Shown here in pieces: positions 9,807 to 19,435 of a stretch of 64,000 nucleotides of DNA; within the stretch, counting starts at the first letter, position 1; every line of letters starts with the position of its first letter. Below the pieces are notes generated by a model, which was given only the letters and a program-made list of their open reading frames with translations, made no database searches and was not told the origin of the DNA. Origin of the DNA: Prosthecomicrobium pneumaticum (GTDB lineage Bacteria > Pseudomonadota > Alphaproteobacteria > Rhizobiales > Kaistiaceae); the NCBI RefSeq assembly GCF_014199915.1, contig NZ_JACHOO010000001.1:186001-250000 (forward strand), written 5' to 3'. The position numbers and the translations under genes were made by a program.

Positions 9807-10496
9807 TCAGGGGACCTCGACCGCCCGAGGCCGGTCGAGCGCGGGGAAGATGCCCGAGACGCGGAAGACGATCGCCTCGGCGATATTGGTGGCGTGGTCG
9901 CCGATGCGCTCGAGATTCTTCGCGCAGGACAGCAGGTGCACCATCGCCTCCGGCTCGGCGCCCGGCTGCCTGGCGGCCGCCATCAGAGCACGGAACGCCT
10001 CGGTGTAGGCCCGGTCGGTCGCGTCGTCATTGCTGCGCACGCCTTCCGCGGCGATCGGGTCGTTGCGCCGGTAGGCGTCGATCGCTGTGGCGAGTGCGGC
10101 CGTCGCGCGCTCCGCCAGCCGGGCGAGACCCTGCTGCGACGCGGGGTCGGCCGCCGGAGCGGGAAGCGCGATCGCGTGCCGCGCGATGCCCTTGCCGAGA
10201 TCGCCGATCCGCTCGAGATCGATGGCGATCCGGTAGGCGGTGAAAATCTCCCGCAGGTCCACGGCGACCGGCTGGCGGCGCACCGTGACGGCGATCGCTT
10301 CCTCGTCGACGGCGAGCGCGAGCGCATCGATCTTCGCGTCCGCCGCGACGACGGCCTCCGCCGCCGCCCTGTCGCCGCTCGACAGCGCGGCGAGCGCCTC
10401 TGCGAGCGCCTGTTCGACGAGGCGGCCCATCTCGACGACCGTCGCCCGCATGATGTCCAGCTCGGCGTCGAACGCCGTGACGGTGTGTTCGCGCAT
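9807..10496 (-). CDS. phoU: phosphate signalling protein PhoU
   Basis: 229-aa cytoplasmic protein of two three-helix PhoU repeats. It begins MREHTVTAFDAELDIMRATV; each repeat ends in a metal-binding type motif: 'RIAIDLERIGDLGKGIARHA' in the first and 'SCAKNLERIGDHATNIAEAI' in the second. PhoU links PstSCAB transport activity to the PhoR-PhoB pathway and damps it when phosphate is plentiful. The ATG at 10494-10496 lies 11 bp after pstB. Length and order (pstB-phoU-phoB) are normal. Confidence 0.95.
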   Translation of the reverse strand: MREHTVTAFDAELDIMRATVVEMGRLVEQALAEALAALSSGDRAAAEAVVAADAKIDALALAVDEEAIAVTVRRQPVAVDLREIFTAYRIAIDLERIGDLGKGIARHAIALPAPAADPASQQGLARLAERATAALATAIDAYRRNDPIAAEGVRSNDDATDRAYTEAFRALMAAARQPGAEPEAMVHLLSCAKNLERIGDHATNIAEAIVFRVSGIFPALDRPRAVEVP

Positions 10497-10507
10497 CGCG
10501 CCTCCGA

Positions 10508-11311
10508 TCAGCCGAACCGGCCGGTGATGTATTCCTCGGTCCGCTTCTGCCGCGGTGAGGTGAAGATCGTCTGCGTGTCGTCGTATTCGACGAGCTCGCC
10601 GAGATACATGAAGGCGGTGCGCGAGGAGATGCGGGCCGCCTGCTGCATGTTGTGGGTGACGATCGCGATCGTGTAGTCGGCGCGCAACTCGTCGATCAGC
10701 TCCTCGATCTTCGCCGTCGAGATCGGATCGAGCGCGGAGGCCGGCTCGTCGAGCAGAATGACCTTGGGTCGGACGGCGACGGTGCGGGCAATGCAGAGCC
10801 GCTGCTGCTGGCCGCCGGAAAGGCCGAGGCCGCTCTGGCCGAGCTTGTCCTTCACTTCCTCCCACAGCGCGGCGCGCCGCAGCGCCTCCTCGACCCGATC
10901 GTCGAGCGCCGAGCGGGACAGCTTCTCGTAGAGCCGGATGCCGAAGGCGATGTTCTCGTAGATCGACATCGGATAGGGCGTCGGCTTCTGGAACACCATG
11001 CCGATCGTCGCCCGCAGGAGATTGAGATCCTGGCTGCGGTCGAGGATGTTGCGGCCGTCGAGCAGAACCTCGCCCTCTGCGCGCTGCTTGGGGTAGAGTT
11101 CGTAGATGCGGTTGAAGACGCGCAAGAGCGTGGACTTGCCGCAGCCCGACGGCCCGATGAAGGCCGTCACACTCTTCTCCGGCAGGCTGAGCGAGATGTT
11201 CTTCAGCGCCTTCTGCTGGCCGTAGAAGAAGGAGAGGTCGCGCACCACGATCTTCGCCGGCGCATCCCTCGTCGCGGCCGCCGCCATGGCGAGGCTCATG
11301 TCCTGTTTCAT
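10508..11311 (-). CDS. pstB: phosphate ABC transporter ATPase PstB
   Basis: 267-aa ATPase of the high-affinity phosphate importer. Walker A is '[16 protein letters not shown]', the signature '[18 protein letters not shown]' and Walker B '[20 protein letters not shown]', followed by '[25 protein letters not shown]', all PstB-specific. The start codon overlaps the pstA stop by 4 bp. A second in-frame ATG five codons later is an alternative start. Confidence 0.97.
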   Translation of the reverse strand: MKQDMSLAMAAAATRDAPAKIVVRDLSFFYGQQKALKNISLSLPEKSVTAFIGPSGCGKSTLLRVFNRIYELYPKQRAEGEVLLDGRNILDRSQDLNLLRATIGMVFQKPTPYPMSIYENIAFGIRLYEKLSRSALDDRVEEALRRAALWEEVKDKLGQSGLGLSGGQQQRLCIARTVAVRPKVILLDEPASALDPISTAKIEELIDELRADYTIAIVTHNMQQAARISSRTAFMYLGELVEYDDTQTIFTSPRQKRTEEYITGRFG

Positions 11312-12144
11312 CGTCCCTCTCTCCGTCCGCCGAGCGTGCGCGCGAGGATGCTGAGCGTCAGCACCGCGACCGTGATGATGAGCGCGCCGGTCCAGGCGAG
11401 CGCCTGCCAGTCCTCGTAGGGGCTGAGCGCGAACTGGAAGATCGTCACCGGCAGGCTCGCCATCGGCGCGTTGAGATCGGTGCTCCAGAACTGGTTGCTG
11501 AGCGCGGTGAAGAGGAGCGGCGCGGTCTCGCCCGAGACCCGCGCGACGGCGAGCAGCACGCCGGTGATCATGCCGGCCCGGGCCGCGCGGTAGGCGACCG
11601 AGCGGATGACGATCCAGCGCGGCGCGCCGATCGCCGTGCCCGCCTCGCGCAGCGCATTGGGCACGAGGAGCAGCATGTCCTCGGTGGTGCGCAGCACGAC
11701 GGGGATGACGATGACGGCAAGGGCGACGGCCCCCGCGATCGCCGAGAAGTGCCCCATCCGGCGGACGAGCAGCTCGTAGACGAACAGGCCGACGATGATC
11801 GAGGGTGCCGAGAGCAGGATATCGTTGATGAAGCGCACGACCTGGGTGAGCCGGGCATGGCGGCCATATTCCGCCATGTAGGTGGCGGCGAGCACGCCGA
11901 TCGGCGTTCCGACGACGACCGCAATGCCCGTCATCAGGAGGCTGCCGAGGATGGCGTTGAGGAGGCCGCCCGCCTCGCCCGGCGGCGGCGTCATCTGCGT
12001 GAACACCGCGACCGACAGGCCGGAGAAGCCCTCATAGAGGAGCGCTCCGAGGATCAGCAGCAGCCAGCCGAGGCCGATTGCGGCCGAGACAACGCAGAGC
12101 GTCATCATGACGAGGTTGCGAAGGCGTCGCGTGGCATAGGCCAT
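11308..12144 (-). CDS. pstA: phosphate ABC transporter permease PstA
   Basis: 278-aa inner-membrane subunit with about six membrane helices. The first is near residues 15-40. The coupling-loop region reads '[20 protein letters not shown]' ('EA..AlGa..w.ti' in PstA). '[19 protein letters not shown]' is a conserved PstA periplasmic/loop segment, and '[10 protein letters not shown]' near the C-terminus is also diagnostic. It sits 4 bp after pstC and overlaps pstB by 4 bp. Length is near the family norm. Confidence 0.95.
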   Translation of the reverse strand: MAYATRRLRNLVMMTLCVVSAAIGLGWLLLILGALLYEGFSGLSVAVFTQMTPPPGEAGGLLNAILGSLLMTGIAVVVGTPIGVLAATYMAEYGRHARLTQVVRFINDILLSAPSIIVGLFVYELLVRRMGHFSAIAGAVALAVIVIPVVLRTTEDMLLLVPNALREAGTAIGAPRWIVIRSVAYRAARAGMITGVLLAVARVSGETAPLLFTALSNQFWSTDLNAPMASLPVTIFQFALSPYEDWQALAWTGALIITVAVLTLSILARTLGGRREGR

Positions 12145-12148
12145 GGGT

Positions 12149-13126
12149 TCAGCCTCCGGCTCGGCGCTCGAGGCGCAGCAGCATGGAGCGGGCCGCCGCG
12201 AGCACGATGAAGGTGATGACGAAGAGGACGAGACCGAGCGCGATCAGCGACGAGGTGTAGACGTCGCCCACCGCCTCGGTGAACTCGTTGGCGATGGTCG
12301 CGGAGATCGTCGTGCCCGGCGCGAAGAGCGAGGGCGCGATGCGGTGGGCGTTGCCGATCACGAAGGTGACCGCCATCGTCTCGCCGAGCGCCCGGCCGAG
12401 GCCGAGCATCACGCCGCCGACGACGCCGACCCGCGTATAGGGCAGCACCACCTTGGAGATCACCTCCCAGGTCGTGCAGCCGATGCCGAAAGCGGATTCC
12501 TTCAGCATGGCCGGCACGGTCTCGAACACGTCGCGGGTGATCGAGGCGATGAAGGGCAGCACCATGATCGCGAGGATCAGCGCCGCGGTCAGCATGCCGA
12601 TGCCGTAGGGCGGTCCGGCGAAGAGCTGGCCCAATCCCGGGATGCCCTTGGTCGCGGCGATGATCGCCGGCTGGATATGGCGCTGCAGGAAAGGCGCGAA
12701 GACGAAGAGACCCCAGATGCCGTAGATGATGCTCGGTATGCCGGCGAGCAGTTCGACCGCGATGCCGATCGGCCGGCGGAGTGGCCGCGGGCAGAGTTCG
12801 GTGAGGAAGATCGCGATGCCGATGCCGAGCGGAACGGCGATCACCATGGCGATCGCCGCGGTCACGAGCGTGCCGTAGATCGGCGCCAGCGCGCCGAATT
12901 TTTCGGTCACCGGGTTCCACGTTTCGGTGGCGAGGAAGCCGAGGCCGAAGGTCGACAGCGCCTGCCAGGAGCCCTCGACGAGCGAGACGACGACGCCGCC
13001 GAGGATGACGAGGACGAGGAGCGCTGCGGCGCGGGTGAGGCCGCGGAAGAGGCCGTCGGCGAGCGCGAACCGCCGCACGGCGGCCGATCGGGCGGCCTCG
13101 TCGGGACGGGCCATGGCGAGCGACAT
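12149..13126 (-). CDS. pstC: phosphate ABC transporter permease PstC
   Basis: 325-aa partner permease of PstA. It has an N-terminal membrane helix ('[20 protein letters not shown]'), the conserved '[20 protein letters not shown]' and '[20 protein letters not shown]', and the ATPase-coupling loop '[20 protein letters not shown]'. I chose ATG at 13124-13126 because AGGA lies a few bases upstream; an ATG six codons earlier (13144) has no good ribosome-binding site. A 104-bp gap separates it from pstS, the usual place for reduced downstream expression. Confidence 0.93.
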   Translation of the reverse strand: MSLAMARPDEAARSAAVRRFALADGLFRGLTRAAALLVLVILGGVVVSLVEGSWQALSTFGLGFLATETWNPVTEKFGALAPIYGTLVTAAIAMVIAVPLGIGIAIFLTELCPRPLRRPIGIAVELLAGIPSIIYGIWGLFVFAPFLQRHIQPAIIAATKGIPGLGQLFAGPPYGIGMLTAALILAIMVLPFIASITRDVFETVPAMLKESAFGIGCTTWEVISKVVLPYTRVGVVGGVMLGLGRALGETMAVTFVIGNAHRIAPSLFAPGTTISATIANEFTEAVGDVYTSSLIALGLVLFVITFIVLAAARSMLLRLERRAGG

Positions 13127-13230
13127 GCGGAGCGTCCTGCGCATCGAAGGGGGAGGGGAAGGGGCGGCGGGCGCCCCTTCGTTCGTGCGTCCGGTGGCGC
13201 GGCGGCCGTCCGGCCCCCGCCTCCGATCCG

Positions 13231-14289
13231 TCACTTCGCGGCGAGGACGGGCTTGCCGTCGGCGCCGAGGACGTTCTTCGCCCAGCTCGCCTCGATCAGG
13301 GTGACGAGGTCGTCCGGCAGGGGGACGTAGGCGAGGTCGGTCGCCATGGCGTCGCCGTTCTTGTAGGCCCAGTCGAAGAACTTCAGCGCCTCGCCGGTCG
13401 CCGCCGCATCGTCGGGCTTCTTGTAGACGAGGATGAAGGTCGCGCCGGCGATCGGCCAGGACTTGGCGCCCGGCTCGTTGGTGAGGATCACGTAGAAGTC
13501 CTCGGCCTTCGTCCAGTCGACACCGCCGGCGGCGGCCTGGAACGCCTCGGCGGTCGGCTCGACCGCCTCGCCTTCGGCGTTGACCAGCTTGATGAAGGTC
13601 AGCTTGTTCTGCTTGGCATAGGCATATTCGACATAGCCGATCGAGCCGGCGGTCTGCGCGACATTCGCGGCGACGCCCTCATTGCCCTTGGCGCCGATGC
13701 CGGTCGGCCATTCGAGCGAGGTGTTGGTGCCGACCTTCGCCTTCCAGTCCGGGCTCACCTGGGCGAGATAGTTCGAATAGATGAAGGTCGTGCCCGAGCC
13801 GTCCGAACGGTGGACGACCGCGATCGCGTCGGAGGGCAGCTTCACGTCCGGATTGAGCGCCTTGATCGCGGCGTCGTCCCAGCTGGTGATCTCGCCGAGG
13901 AAGATCTTGGCGAGCGTCGGCCCGTCGAGCGTGATCTGACCCGGCGCGATGCCTTCGAGATTGACGACCGGCACGACGCCGCCCATCACGGTCGGGAACT
14001 GCGTCAGCCCGGCTTCCTTCAACTCTTCGGGCTTCAGCGGCATGTCGGACGCGCCGAAGGTGACGGTCTTCGCCTTGATCTGCTTGATGCCGCCGCCCGA
14101 ACCGATCGACTGGTAGTTCAGGCCGTTGCCGGTCTCTTTCTTGTAGGCATCGGCCCATTTCGCATAGATCGGGTAGGGGAAGGTGGCGCCGGCGCCGGAA
14201 ATGTCGGCGGCATGGGCGACCGAGCCCGCCGAAAGGGCGAGCGCGCCCGCGAGTGCGGCCATCAGGCCGCCCCTGTTGAAGAAGCTCAT
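13231..14289 (-). CDS. pstS: periplasmic phosphate-binding protein PstS
   Basis: 352-aa binding protein exported by a signal peptide (residues 1-27, ending 'GSVAHA'). The mature start '[20 protein letters not shown]' is the classic PstS phosphate-binding motif. '[20 protein letters not shown]' and '[18 protein letters not shown]' complete the binding site. First gene of the pst operon, about 90 bp downstream of a Pho box. Length is normal. Confidence 0.97.
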   Translation of the reverse strand: MSFFNRGGLMAALAGALALSAGSVAHAADISGAGATFPYPIYAKWADAYKKETGNGLNYQSIGSGGGIKQIKAKTVTFGASDMPLKPEELKEAGLTQFPTVMGGVVPVVNLEGIAPGQITLDGPTLAKIFLGEITSWDDAAIKALNPDVKLPSDAIAVVHRSDGSGTTFIYSNYLAQVSPDWKAKVGTNTSLEWPTGIGAKGNEGVAANVAQTAGSIGYVEYAYAKQNKLTFIKLVNAEGEAVEPTAEAFQAAAGGVDWTKAEDFYVILTNEPGAKSWPIAGATFILVYKKPDDAAATGEALKFFDWAYKNGDAMATDLAYVPLPDDLVTLIEASWAKNVLGADGKPVLAAK

Positions 14290-14377
14290 CTCTGCCTCGC
14301 TGCTGTCTGTTGCTGCTCGGTTCGACCGCTGGTGCGCACCGTCGGCAGGTCCGACAGGGCCGGTCTAGGAGCGCCGC

Positions 14378-14417
14378 GTGACAGTTGGATTGCGAAGACA
14401 TGACAGAGACGTGACGG
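14378..14417 (-). promoter_or_regulatory. Pho box upstream of pstS
   Basis: On the minus strand, heptamers CCGTCAC (14417-14411) and CTGTCAT (14406-14400) are spaced by 4 bp, the canonical 11-bp-phased PhoB site. A further CTGTCAC (14384-14378) falls exactly two 11-bp steps on. The slot between (14395-14389, TCGCAAT) is a weak fourth match. The pattern predicts cooperative PhoB binding and induction of the pst operon, including phoB, on phosphate starvation. Confidence 0.8.
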
Positions 14418-14743
14418 TGGTCGGAAACGACGGAAAGCCGCCAAGATTTGCCGTGTGGGAATTCGCCGCACGGAATTCTTCAATTTGTCGGGAATAAGAA
14501 GAGGGTCAGCGCGGTAAAGCGCGCGACTTCGCCGATCTTTGCGCCCATGTCGGCGGGGCAGCCGGTTGCTTCTGGCCGTTGCGCGCTGCGGGGCCGAGCC
14601 GGTCGATCGCCGGGGCCGAGCGGCCGTGGCTCGGGCCGGTCGGCCGCCCTTCGAGCCGGGCCGCGGACCGGTCGTCACGGGCGATGCCTTGACGCTGCCG
14701 GCCCGCTTCGCTTCTGTGCCGCTTTCGAACGCCGGATGCCGCC
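14418..14743. other. intergenic region between pstS and glmU
   Basis: Beyond the Pho box, about 325 bp precede the divergent glmU gene. Two GGAATTC copies lie close together near 14459-14481. A TTGACG hexamer near 14689 may be a -35 element for glmU, without a clear -10. No gene or RNA was recognised. Confidence 0.4.
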
Positions 14744-16111
14744 ATGACCGCCGCCATGACCGAACGAACCGCCCTTGCCGTCATCCTCGCCGCCGGCGAC
14801 GGCACCCGCATGCGCTCGGCCCTCCCGAAGGTGCTGCATCCGGTCGCCGGCCTGCCGATGCTCGGCCATGTGCTCGGTGCCGCCGCTTCGGCCGGCATCG
14901 GCCGGCGTGCCGTCGTCGTCGGGGCGGGCGGGGCGGCCGTCTCCGCCTTCCTCGCGAAGCACGCGCCGGACGCCCTCGTCGCCGAGCAGGTCGAGCGCCG
15001 CGGCACCGCCCATGCGGTGCTCGCCGCCGGCGCCCTGCTCGCCGCGGAGCCGGACGATGTTCTGGTGCTCTATGGCGACACGCCGCTCGTCACGCCCGAG
15101 ACGCTCTCGCGCATGCGGGCAGCGCTTGCGGAGGGCGCGGCCGTTGTGGTGCTCGGCTTCCGGCCCGCCGATCCGACCGGCTATGGCCGGCTGATCGAAG
15201 AGGACGGACGGCTGGTGGCGATCCGGGAGGAGCGCGACGCGACCCCCGCGGAACGCGCGATCGGCTTCTGCAACGCCGGCCTCATGGCCTTTTCCGGCAA
15301 GGGGTTGCTCGATCTTCTTCGGGCGATCTCGAACGACAATGCGAAGGGCGAATTCTATCTCACCGACGCGGTCGAGCTGGCGCGCGCCCGCGGCGGCCGC
15401 GTCGTCGCGCTCGAGGCCCCGGCGGAGGAGGTGCTCGGCGTCAACACCCGCGTCGAGCTCGCCGCGGTCGAGGCGATCTGGCAATCCCGGGCCCGAAAGG
15501 CGGCGATGCTCGCCGGCGTCACCATGCCGGCGCCCGAGACGGTGTTCCTCGCCCATGACACGCGGCTCGATCGCGATGTGCTCGTCGAGCCGAACGTCGT
15601 CTTCGGCCCGGGTGTCAGCGTGGCGGAGGGCGCGGTGATCCATGCCTTCTGCCATCTCGAAGGCGCGACGGTCGAAGCGGGCGCTTCGATCGGCCCCTTC
15701 GCCCGGCTGCGTCCGGGAACCCGGCTCGGCGCGGGCGCGCGCGCCGGCAATTTCGTCGAGGTGAAGAATGCCGAGATCGGTGCCGGCGCCAAGGTGAACC
15801 ACCTCTCCTATATCGGCGACGCCTTCGTGGGCGCGCAGGCGAATATCGGCGCCGGCACGATCACCTGCAATTACGACGGCTTCGACAAGCACCGCACGAC
15901 GATCGGCGCCGGCGCCTTCATCGGCTCGAATTCCGCCCTCGTCGCCCCGGTGGCGATCGGCGATGGCGGCTATGTCGCCTCGGGCAGCGTGATCACCGAG
16001 AATGTCGATGCCGACGCGCTGGCGCTCGGCCGGGCCAGTCAGGTCGCCAAGCCCGGCTGGGCCGCCCGCTTCCGCGCCCGCAAGCGGGCGGAGAGGGCCG
16101 GGCGGGGGTGA
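14744..16111 (+). CDS. glmU: bifunctional GlmU: GlcNAc-1-P uridylyltransferase / glucosamine-1-P acetyltransferase
   Basis: 455-aa cytoplasmic enzyme making UDP-GlcNAc for peptidoglycan and lipopolysaccharide. The N-terminal pyrophosphorylase domain starts '[20 protein letters not shown]' (nucleotide loop and Lys), with 'LYGDTPLV' and '[12 protein letters not shown]' further on. From about residue 265 the protein is a left-handed beta helix of hexapeptide repeats ('[20 protein letters not shown]'), with the acetyltransferase site '[20 protein letters not shown]'. ATGs at 14744 and 14756 are both possible starts. glmS, often adjacent in relatives, is absent here; the locus downstream is rearranged. 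Confidence 0.97.
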   Translation: MTAAMTERTALAVILAAGDGTRMRSALPKVLHPVAGLPMLGHVLGAAASAGIGRRAVVVGAGGAAVSAFLAKHAPDALVAEQVERRGTAHAVLAAGALLAAEPDDVLVLYGDTPLVTPETLSRMRAALAEGAAVVVLGFRPADPTGYGRLIEEDGRLVAIREERDATPAERAIGFCNAGLMAFSGKGLLDLLRAISNDNAKGEFYLTDAVELARARGGRVVALEAPAEEVLGVNTRVELAAVEAIWQSRARKAAMLAGVTMPAPETVFLAHDTRLDRDVLVEPNVVFGPGVSVAEGAVIHAFCHLEGATVEAGASIGPFARLRPGTRLGAGARAGNFVEVKNAEIGAGAKVNHLSYIGDAFVGAQANIGAGTITCNYDGFDKHRTTIGAGAFIGSNSALVAPVAIGDGGYVASGSVITENVDADALALGRASQVAKPGWAARFRARKRAERAGRG

Positions 16112-16298
16112 GGCGACCTTCGTCTCGCGAGGGGCGACGCGCGGAAGGCTGAGCGGCCCCGTGAGACGACGCCCTGACCGCGGGGGGCGACGTGCCGCGA
16201 CCGTATCGCCGGAAATGCCGCACGCGGTGGAGGCGGCCGCCAGGCATCCTCCCGCGGGCGGGCATGGCACGTGCGGCTACGGAATGGCGCTCGCCACC
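16112..16298. other. intergenic DNA between glmU and a truncated acyltransferase
   Basis: About 190 bp of GC-rich DNA with no open frame I can support. It borders a scar region (16299-16775) in which GC content drops. Confidence 0.4.
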
Positions 16299-16622
16299 TC
16301 ATTCCAGCAATCTGGCCAGAGCGCCCGCAACGCGCCTTGCTCCGAAGACCGACATGTGGTCGTCATCAAAATACAAGGCTTGGCCGTCACAAATAGCAAA
16401 GCAGACCACAGCGTCGCAGAAATAGTCTGCCAAGTCGAGCACTTTTATACCCGAGTGCAGGCCTGACAAGGCGCCGTAGAGGTTCCGATTCAGATCCAGC
16501 CATTCTGCCCTGGTGCGTGCGTGGGTATCGGGCTCGCCGGCAACGAACGACCGTTGTATATAGAGTGATATGTCGTACTTAGAACTGCACTTTTCGGTCT
16601 TGAGGGAGCTTAGATCGGAAGG
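16299..16622 (-). pseudogene. C-terminal fragment of an SGNH-type acyltransferase
   Basis: An open minus-strand frame of 108 codons without a usable start codon, read from the sequence. It ends 'ADYFCDAVVCFAICDGQALY' followed at once by 'FDDDHMSVFGARRVAGALA' and a stop at 16301-16299. The D-x-x-H with following S..GA is the C-terminal catalytic motif of SGNH domains in OafA/OatA-like O-acyltransferases. The GDSH motif, the rest of SGNH and the whole membrane domain are missing. Base composition is more AT-rich than the surroundings. Its truncated 5' side abuts the stop codon of an rpsI 3'-end remnant. It is not a copy of the intact acyltransferase downstream, whose C-terminus differs. Confidence 0.7.
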
Positions 16623-16775
16623 TCAGCTCTCTGATAAATTGCAGTGCAACGGTCATATTTCCTGTGCTCTCGCCGCGGCTGTCGTGCGTCGGGAAGCCGC
16701 CCTTCCTCGCCGCGGGACGTGGTTCCGGCCCGTCGGGGGTGGGCGCCCTCGACAGGCCGAGGCGGAGCGCGTCGG
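16623..16775 (-). pseudogene. decayed duplicate of the rpsI 3' end
   Basis: The minus strand encodes 'DALRLGLSRAPTPDGPEPRP' followed by 'AARKGGFPTHDSR', aligning without gaps to RpsI '[20 protein letters not shown]' and '[13 protein letters not shown]' (20 of 34 residues identical by my count). DNA similarity to 18967-19132 continues past this, with small deletions that break the frame, to a TGA at 16625-16623 matching the rpsI stop. It has the same orientation as rpsI, which lies 2.2 kb away on the far side of an acyltransferase gene. Confidence 0.75.
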
Positions 16776-16925
16776 AGGATGATGGACGAACCGCCGGAAC
16801 CGTGCGGCGGGGCGTGCCGTTCGATCCCGAGCCGGTGAGCGAGCGGCTGCCTTGACGGCGCCCGGCGCCCTGACGTCTTCTCCCGAACGCACGTGTCACG
16901 TGAGAACGCCGGGGTCCTGCCGAGA

Positions 16926-18818
16926 ATGCGCATTGCCTACCGTCCGGAGATCGATGGTCTCCGCGCCGTCGCCGTCGTGCCCGTGATCCTGTTCCACGCC
17001 GGCCTTTCGACCTTCTCCGGAGGCTTCGTCGGCGTCGACGTGTTCTTCGTCATCAGCGGCTATCTGATCACGTCGATCATAGTGAAGGATCTGGAAGCCG
17101 GCACGTTCAGCCTTCGGGATTTTTACGAGCGGCGGGCGCGCCGCATCCTGCCGGCGCTTTTTCTGGTGATGGTGTGCTGCCTGCCGTTCGCATGGATATG
17201 GATGATGCCGATGGACCTTTGGTCGTTCTCGGCCAGCGTCGTCTCGGTGTGCCTGTTCGTTGCCAATTTCCACTTCTGGAGTGAGAGCGGTTACTTCGAT
17301 ACGGCGGTTCAATTCAAGCCTTTGGTGCACATGTGGAGCTTGGCCGTCGAGGAGCAATATTATGTCATCGCGCCGATCGCTCTGCTCTTGCTATGGCGTT
17401 TCGGCCGCGGCAAGACGATCTGGCTGATCGCGTTGACCGCTGCTCTCAGCCTGGGCCTGAGTGAATATGCCTCCCGGGACTTTCCCGAGGCGAATTTCTA
17501 CATGCTGCCGACGCGAGCATGGGAACTGATGGCCGGTGCGCTGTGCTCTTTCGTCGTCATCAGACAGAGCGGTGCGCGTGACAACCTGTTTTCTTTGCTC
17601 GGCCTCGCCGCGCTGATCGTCGCTGTCTTCTGCTTTGACGAGACCGTTCCCTTTCCCTCGCGTTATGCCTTGCTGCCCGTGCTCGGAACCTGCGCGATCA
17701 TTCTGTTTGCGCAGCGGGGCACGCTCGCGTGGCATGTGCTGTCGCTCAGGCCTCTCGTCGGGGTCGGGCTGATCAGCTACAGCGCCTATCTCTGGCACCA
17801 GCCGCTGTTCGCCTTCGCACGTATCCGCTCGCTGACGGAGCCGAGACCCGCATTGATGCTGGCGCTCGCGGCGCTTTCCCTTGCTCTTGGCTATCTCAGC
17901 TGGCGGTTCGTCGAGCGTCCCGCCCGTCGCAGGGGCGGGGGCTTGCTGCCGACCCGCAGAGCGGCGTTTTCCGCTTTCGGCCTCGTGGCCGCAGCCCTCC
18001 TCGCGCTCGGCACCGCAGGCTATGCCACCGACGGATTCCCGACGAGCGTGAGACTCGATGCCGAGACACTAAAGTATATGTCGTTCATGGGACATAACAG
18101 ACGAAAGCACTTCAATCTCGACTGCTTCTTATACATTGATCAAAACTCGATCGCGTTCTTCAAGCGTGATCGGTGCCTTTCCATCTCGAGCGTGAAACCG
18201 AATGTCCTCGTCATAGGAGATTCCCATGCGGCGCATCTCGTCCGGGCGATCGCGGCGGAGTTTCCGGCCGCCAACGTCATCCAGGCTACCGCGTCCGGCT
18301 GTACGCCGATCCTGCCGCTCGTCGGCGAACGGCGTTGTACCGATCTGATGAGATATGTCTTCGATGAATTTCTGCCTCGCCATCATGTGAACGTCATCAT
18401 CCTGTCAGCGAACTGGTCGGACGCTGACTTGGCGAGTATTCCGTCTGCATCGGAGCTGCTCAGAAAGTATGCGGACAAGATTATTCTGATCGGCCCGACG
18501 ATGACCTATTCGAGGGACGTTCCTCGCATCCTCGCCGCGGCTCGAGAGGCGGGCACGGGCGATGTCGACGCGTTCGGCCGGGAGTTCGCGTTCGCCTACA
18601 GGTGGAAGATCAACGAAGCGATGAAGCACGCCGCGGAGGCCGCCGGCGTCCATTATGTCGACCTCCTCGAAACGAACTGTCCGAGCGGTTCGTGCCGGCT
18701 CGTCACCGATCAGGATGAGCCCGTCGTCTTCGATCTGAGCCATTTTTCGGAGAGCGGCGCCCGAATGGTCGTCCGGATGCTCAAAAGCGAACACAAGCTC
18801 GACGATCTTCCTCGATAG
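16926..18818 (+). CDS. acyltransferase family 3 / SGNH O-acyltransferase (OafA-like)
   Basis: 630-aa membrane enzyme that probably O-acetylates a cell-surface polysaccharide. Residues about 1-350 form the multi-pass acyltransferase-3 domain: 'YRPEIDGLRAVAVVPVILFH', 'GGFVGVDVFFVISGYLI' and 'HMWSLAVEEQYY'. After a last helix near residue 365 comes a periplasmic SGNH domain with 'VLVIGDSHAAHLVRA' (Ser nucleophile) and 'VFDLSHFSESGARM' (Asp-His). ATG at 16926 places RPEIDGLRA at the usual position; a GTG 11 codons upstream is possible. Parts, especially around 18050-18150, are more AT-rich than the neighbouring genes. The gene is convergent with rpsI and flanked by an rpsI remnant, suggesting acquisition by transfer. 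Confidence 0.9.
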   Translation: MRIAYRPEIDGLRAVAVVPVILFHAGLSTFSGGFVGVDVFFVISGYLITSIIVKDLEAGTFSLRDFYERRARRILPALFLVMVCCLPFAWIWMMPMDLWSFSASVVSVCLFVANFHFWSESGYFDTAVQFKPLVHMWSLAVEEQYYVIAPIALLLLWRFGRGKTIWLIALTAALSLGLSEYASRDFPEANFYMLPTRAWELMAGALCSFVVIRQSGARDNLFSLLGLAALIVAVFCFDETVPFPSRYALLPVLGTCAIILFAQRGTLAWHVLSLRPLVGVGLISYSAYLWHQPLFAFARIRSLTEPRPALMLALAALSLALGYLSWRFVERPARRRGGGLLPTRRAAFSAFGLVAAALLALGTAGYATDGFPTSVRLDAETLKYMSFMGHNRRKHFNLDCFLYIDQNSIAFFKRDRCLSISSVKPNVLVIGDSHAAHLVRAIAAEFPAANVIQATASGCTPILPLVGERRCTDLMRYVFDEFLPRHHVNVIILSANWSDADLASIPSASELLRKYADKIILIGPTMTYSRDVPRILAAAREAGTGDVDAFGREFAFAYRWKINEAMKHAAEAAGVHYVDLLETNCPSGSCRLVTDQDEPVVFDLSHFSESGARMVVRMLKSEHKLDDLPR

Positions 18819-18909
18819 AGGCCTCGCGCTGAAAGAGCGCGTTGCCGCCACGGGATGACGGGCGGCAGGCGACCGTCACGAATTCACGGCTCGGTGCCTT
18901 CGGGCAACG

Positions 18910-18934
18910 AAAAGGGGCCGCCACAGGCGACCCC
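18910..18934 (-). terminator. intrinsic terminator of the rplM-rpsI operon
   Basis: Read on the minus strand, GGGGTCGCC-TGT-GGCGGCCCC forms a 9-bp stem (one G-T pair) followed directly by TTTT. It lies about 33 bp after the rpsI stop. Confidence 0.75.
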
Positions 18935-18966
18935 GACAGTCCGGAAGCGGCAATGAGGAATGCCGG

Positions 18967-19431
18967 TCAGCGCTTCGAGAACTGGAAGCTGCGGCGGGCC
19001 TTGCGGCGACCATACTTCTTGCGCTCGACGACGCGGCTGTCGCGGGTCAGGAAGCCGCCCTTCTTCAGCGCGCCGCGCAGTTCCGGCTCGAAATAGGTGA
19101 GCGCCTTCGACAGGCCGTGGCGGAGCGCGCCGGCCTGGCCGGACAGGCCGCCGCCGGCGACCGTCGCACGGATGTCGTACTGGGTCGCGCGGTCGACCAG
19201 AACGATCGGCTGGCGGACCAGCATCTGCAGGACCGGCCGCGCGAAATAGGCGGTGAAATCCTTGTCGTTGACGATGATCTTGCCGGTGCCGCGGGTCAGC
19301 CAGACGCGCGCGACGGCGTCCTTGCGCTTGCCGGTGGCATAGGCGCGGCCCTGGGCGTCGAGCTTCTGGACGTGCACCGGCGCGCTCTCGGCGGCCGGGA
19401 CGAGGTCCTGGAGGGACTGGAGGTCGGCCAT
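18967..19431 (-). CDS. rpsI: 30S ribosomal protein S9
   Basis: 154-aa small-subunit protein; its C-terminal tail reaches the P site. The core begins '[18 protein letters not shown]', with '[20 protein letters not shown]' and the basic tail '[17 protein letters not shown]' ending in the invariant KR. An N-terminal extension of about 27 residues is normal in alphaproteobacteria. It lies 4 bp after rplM, in the standard order. Its 3' end is partly duplicated at 16623-16775. Confidence 0.98.
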   Translation of the reverse strand: MADLQSLQDLVPAAESAPVHVQKLDAQGRAYATGKRKDAVARVWLTRGTGKIIVNDKDFTAYFARPVLQMLVRQPIVLVDRATQYDIRATVAGGGLSGQAGALRHGLSKALTYFEPELRGALKKGGFLTRDSRVVERKKYGRRKARRSFQFSKR

Positions 19432-19435
19432 CGGA

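Noticed and set aside
16579-16899. 106-codon minus-strand frame in the glmU-acyltransferase gap taken as a gene
   Set aside because: Its only recognisable part is a decayed rpsI 3' end with internal frame breaks, so it is treated as a remnant.
18819-18966. tRNA gene or other RNA attachment site explaining the acyltransferase insertion
   Set aside because: No cloverleaf sequence was found; only the rpsI terminator hairpin lies there.
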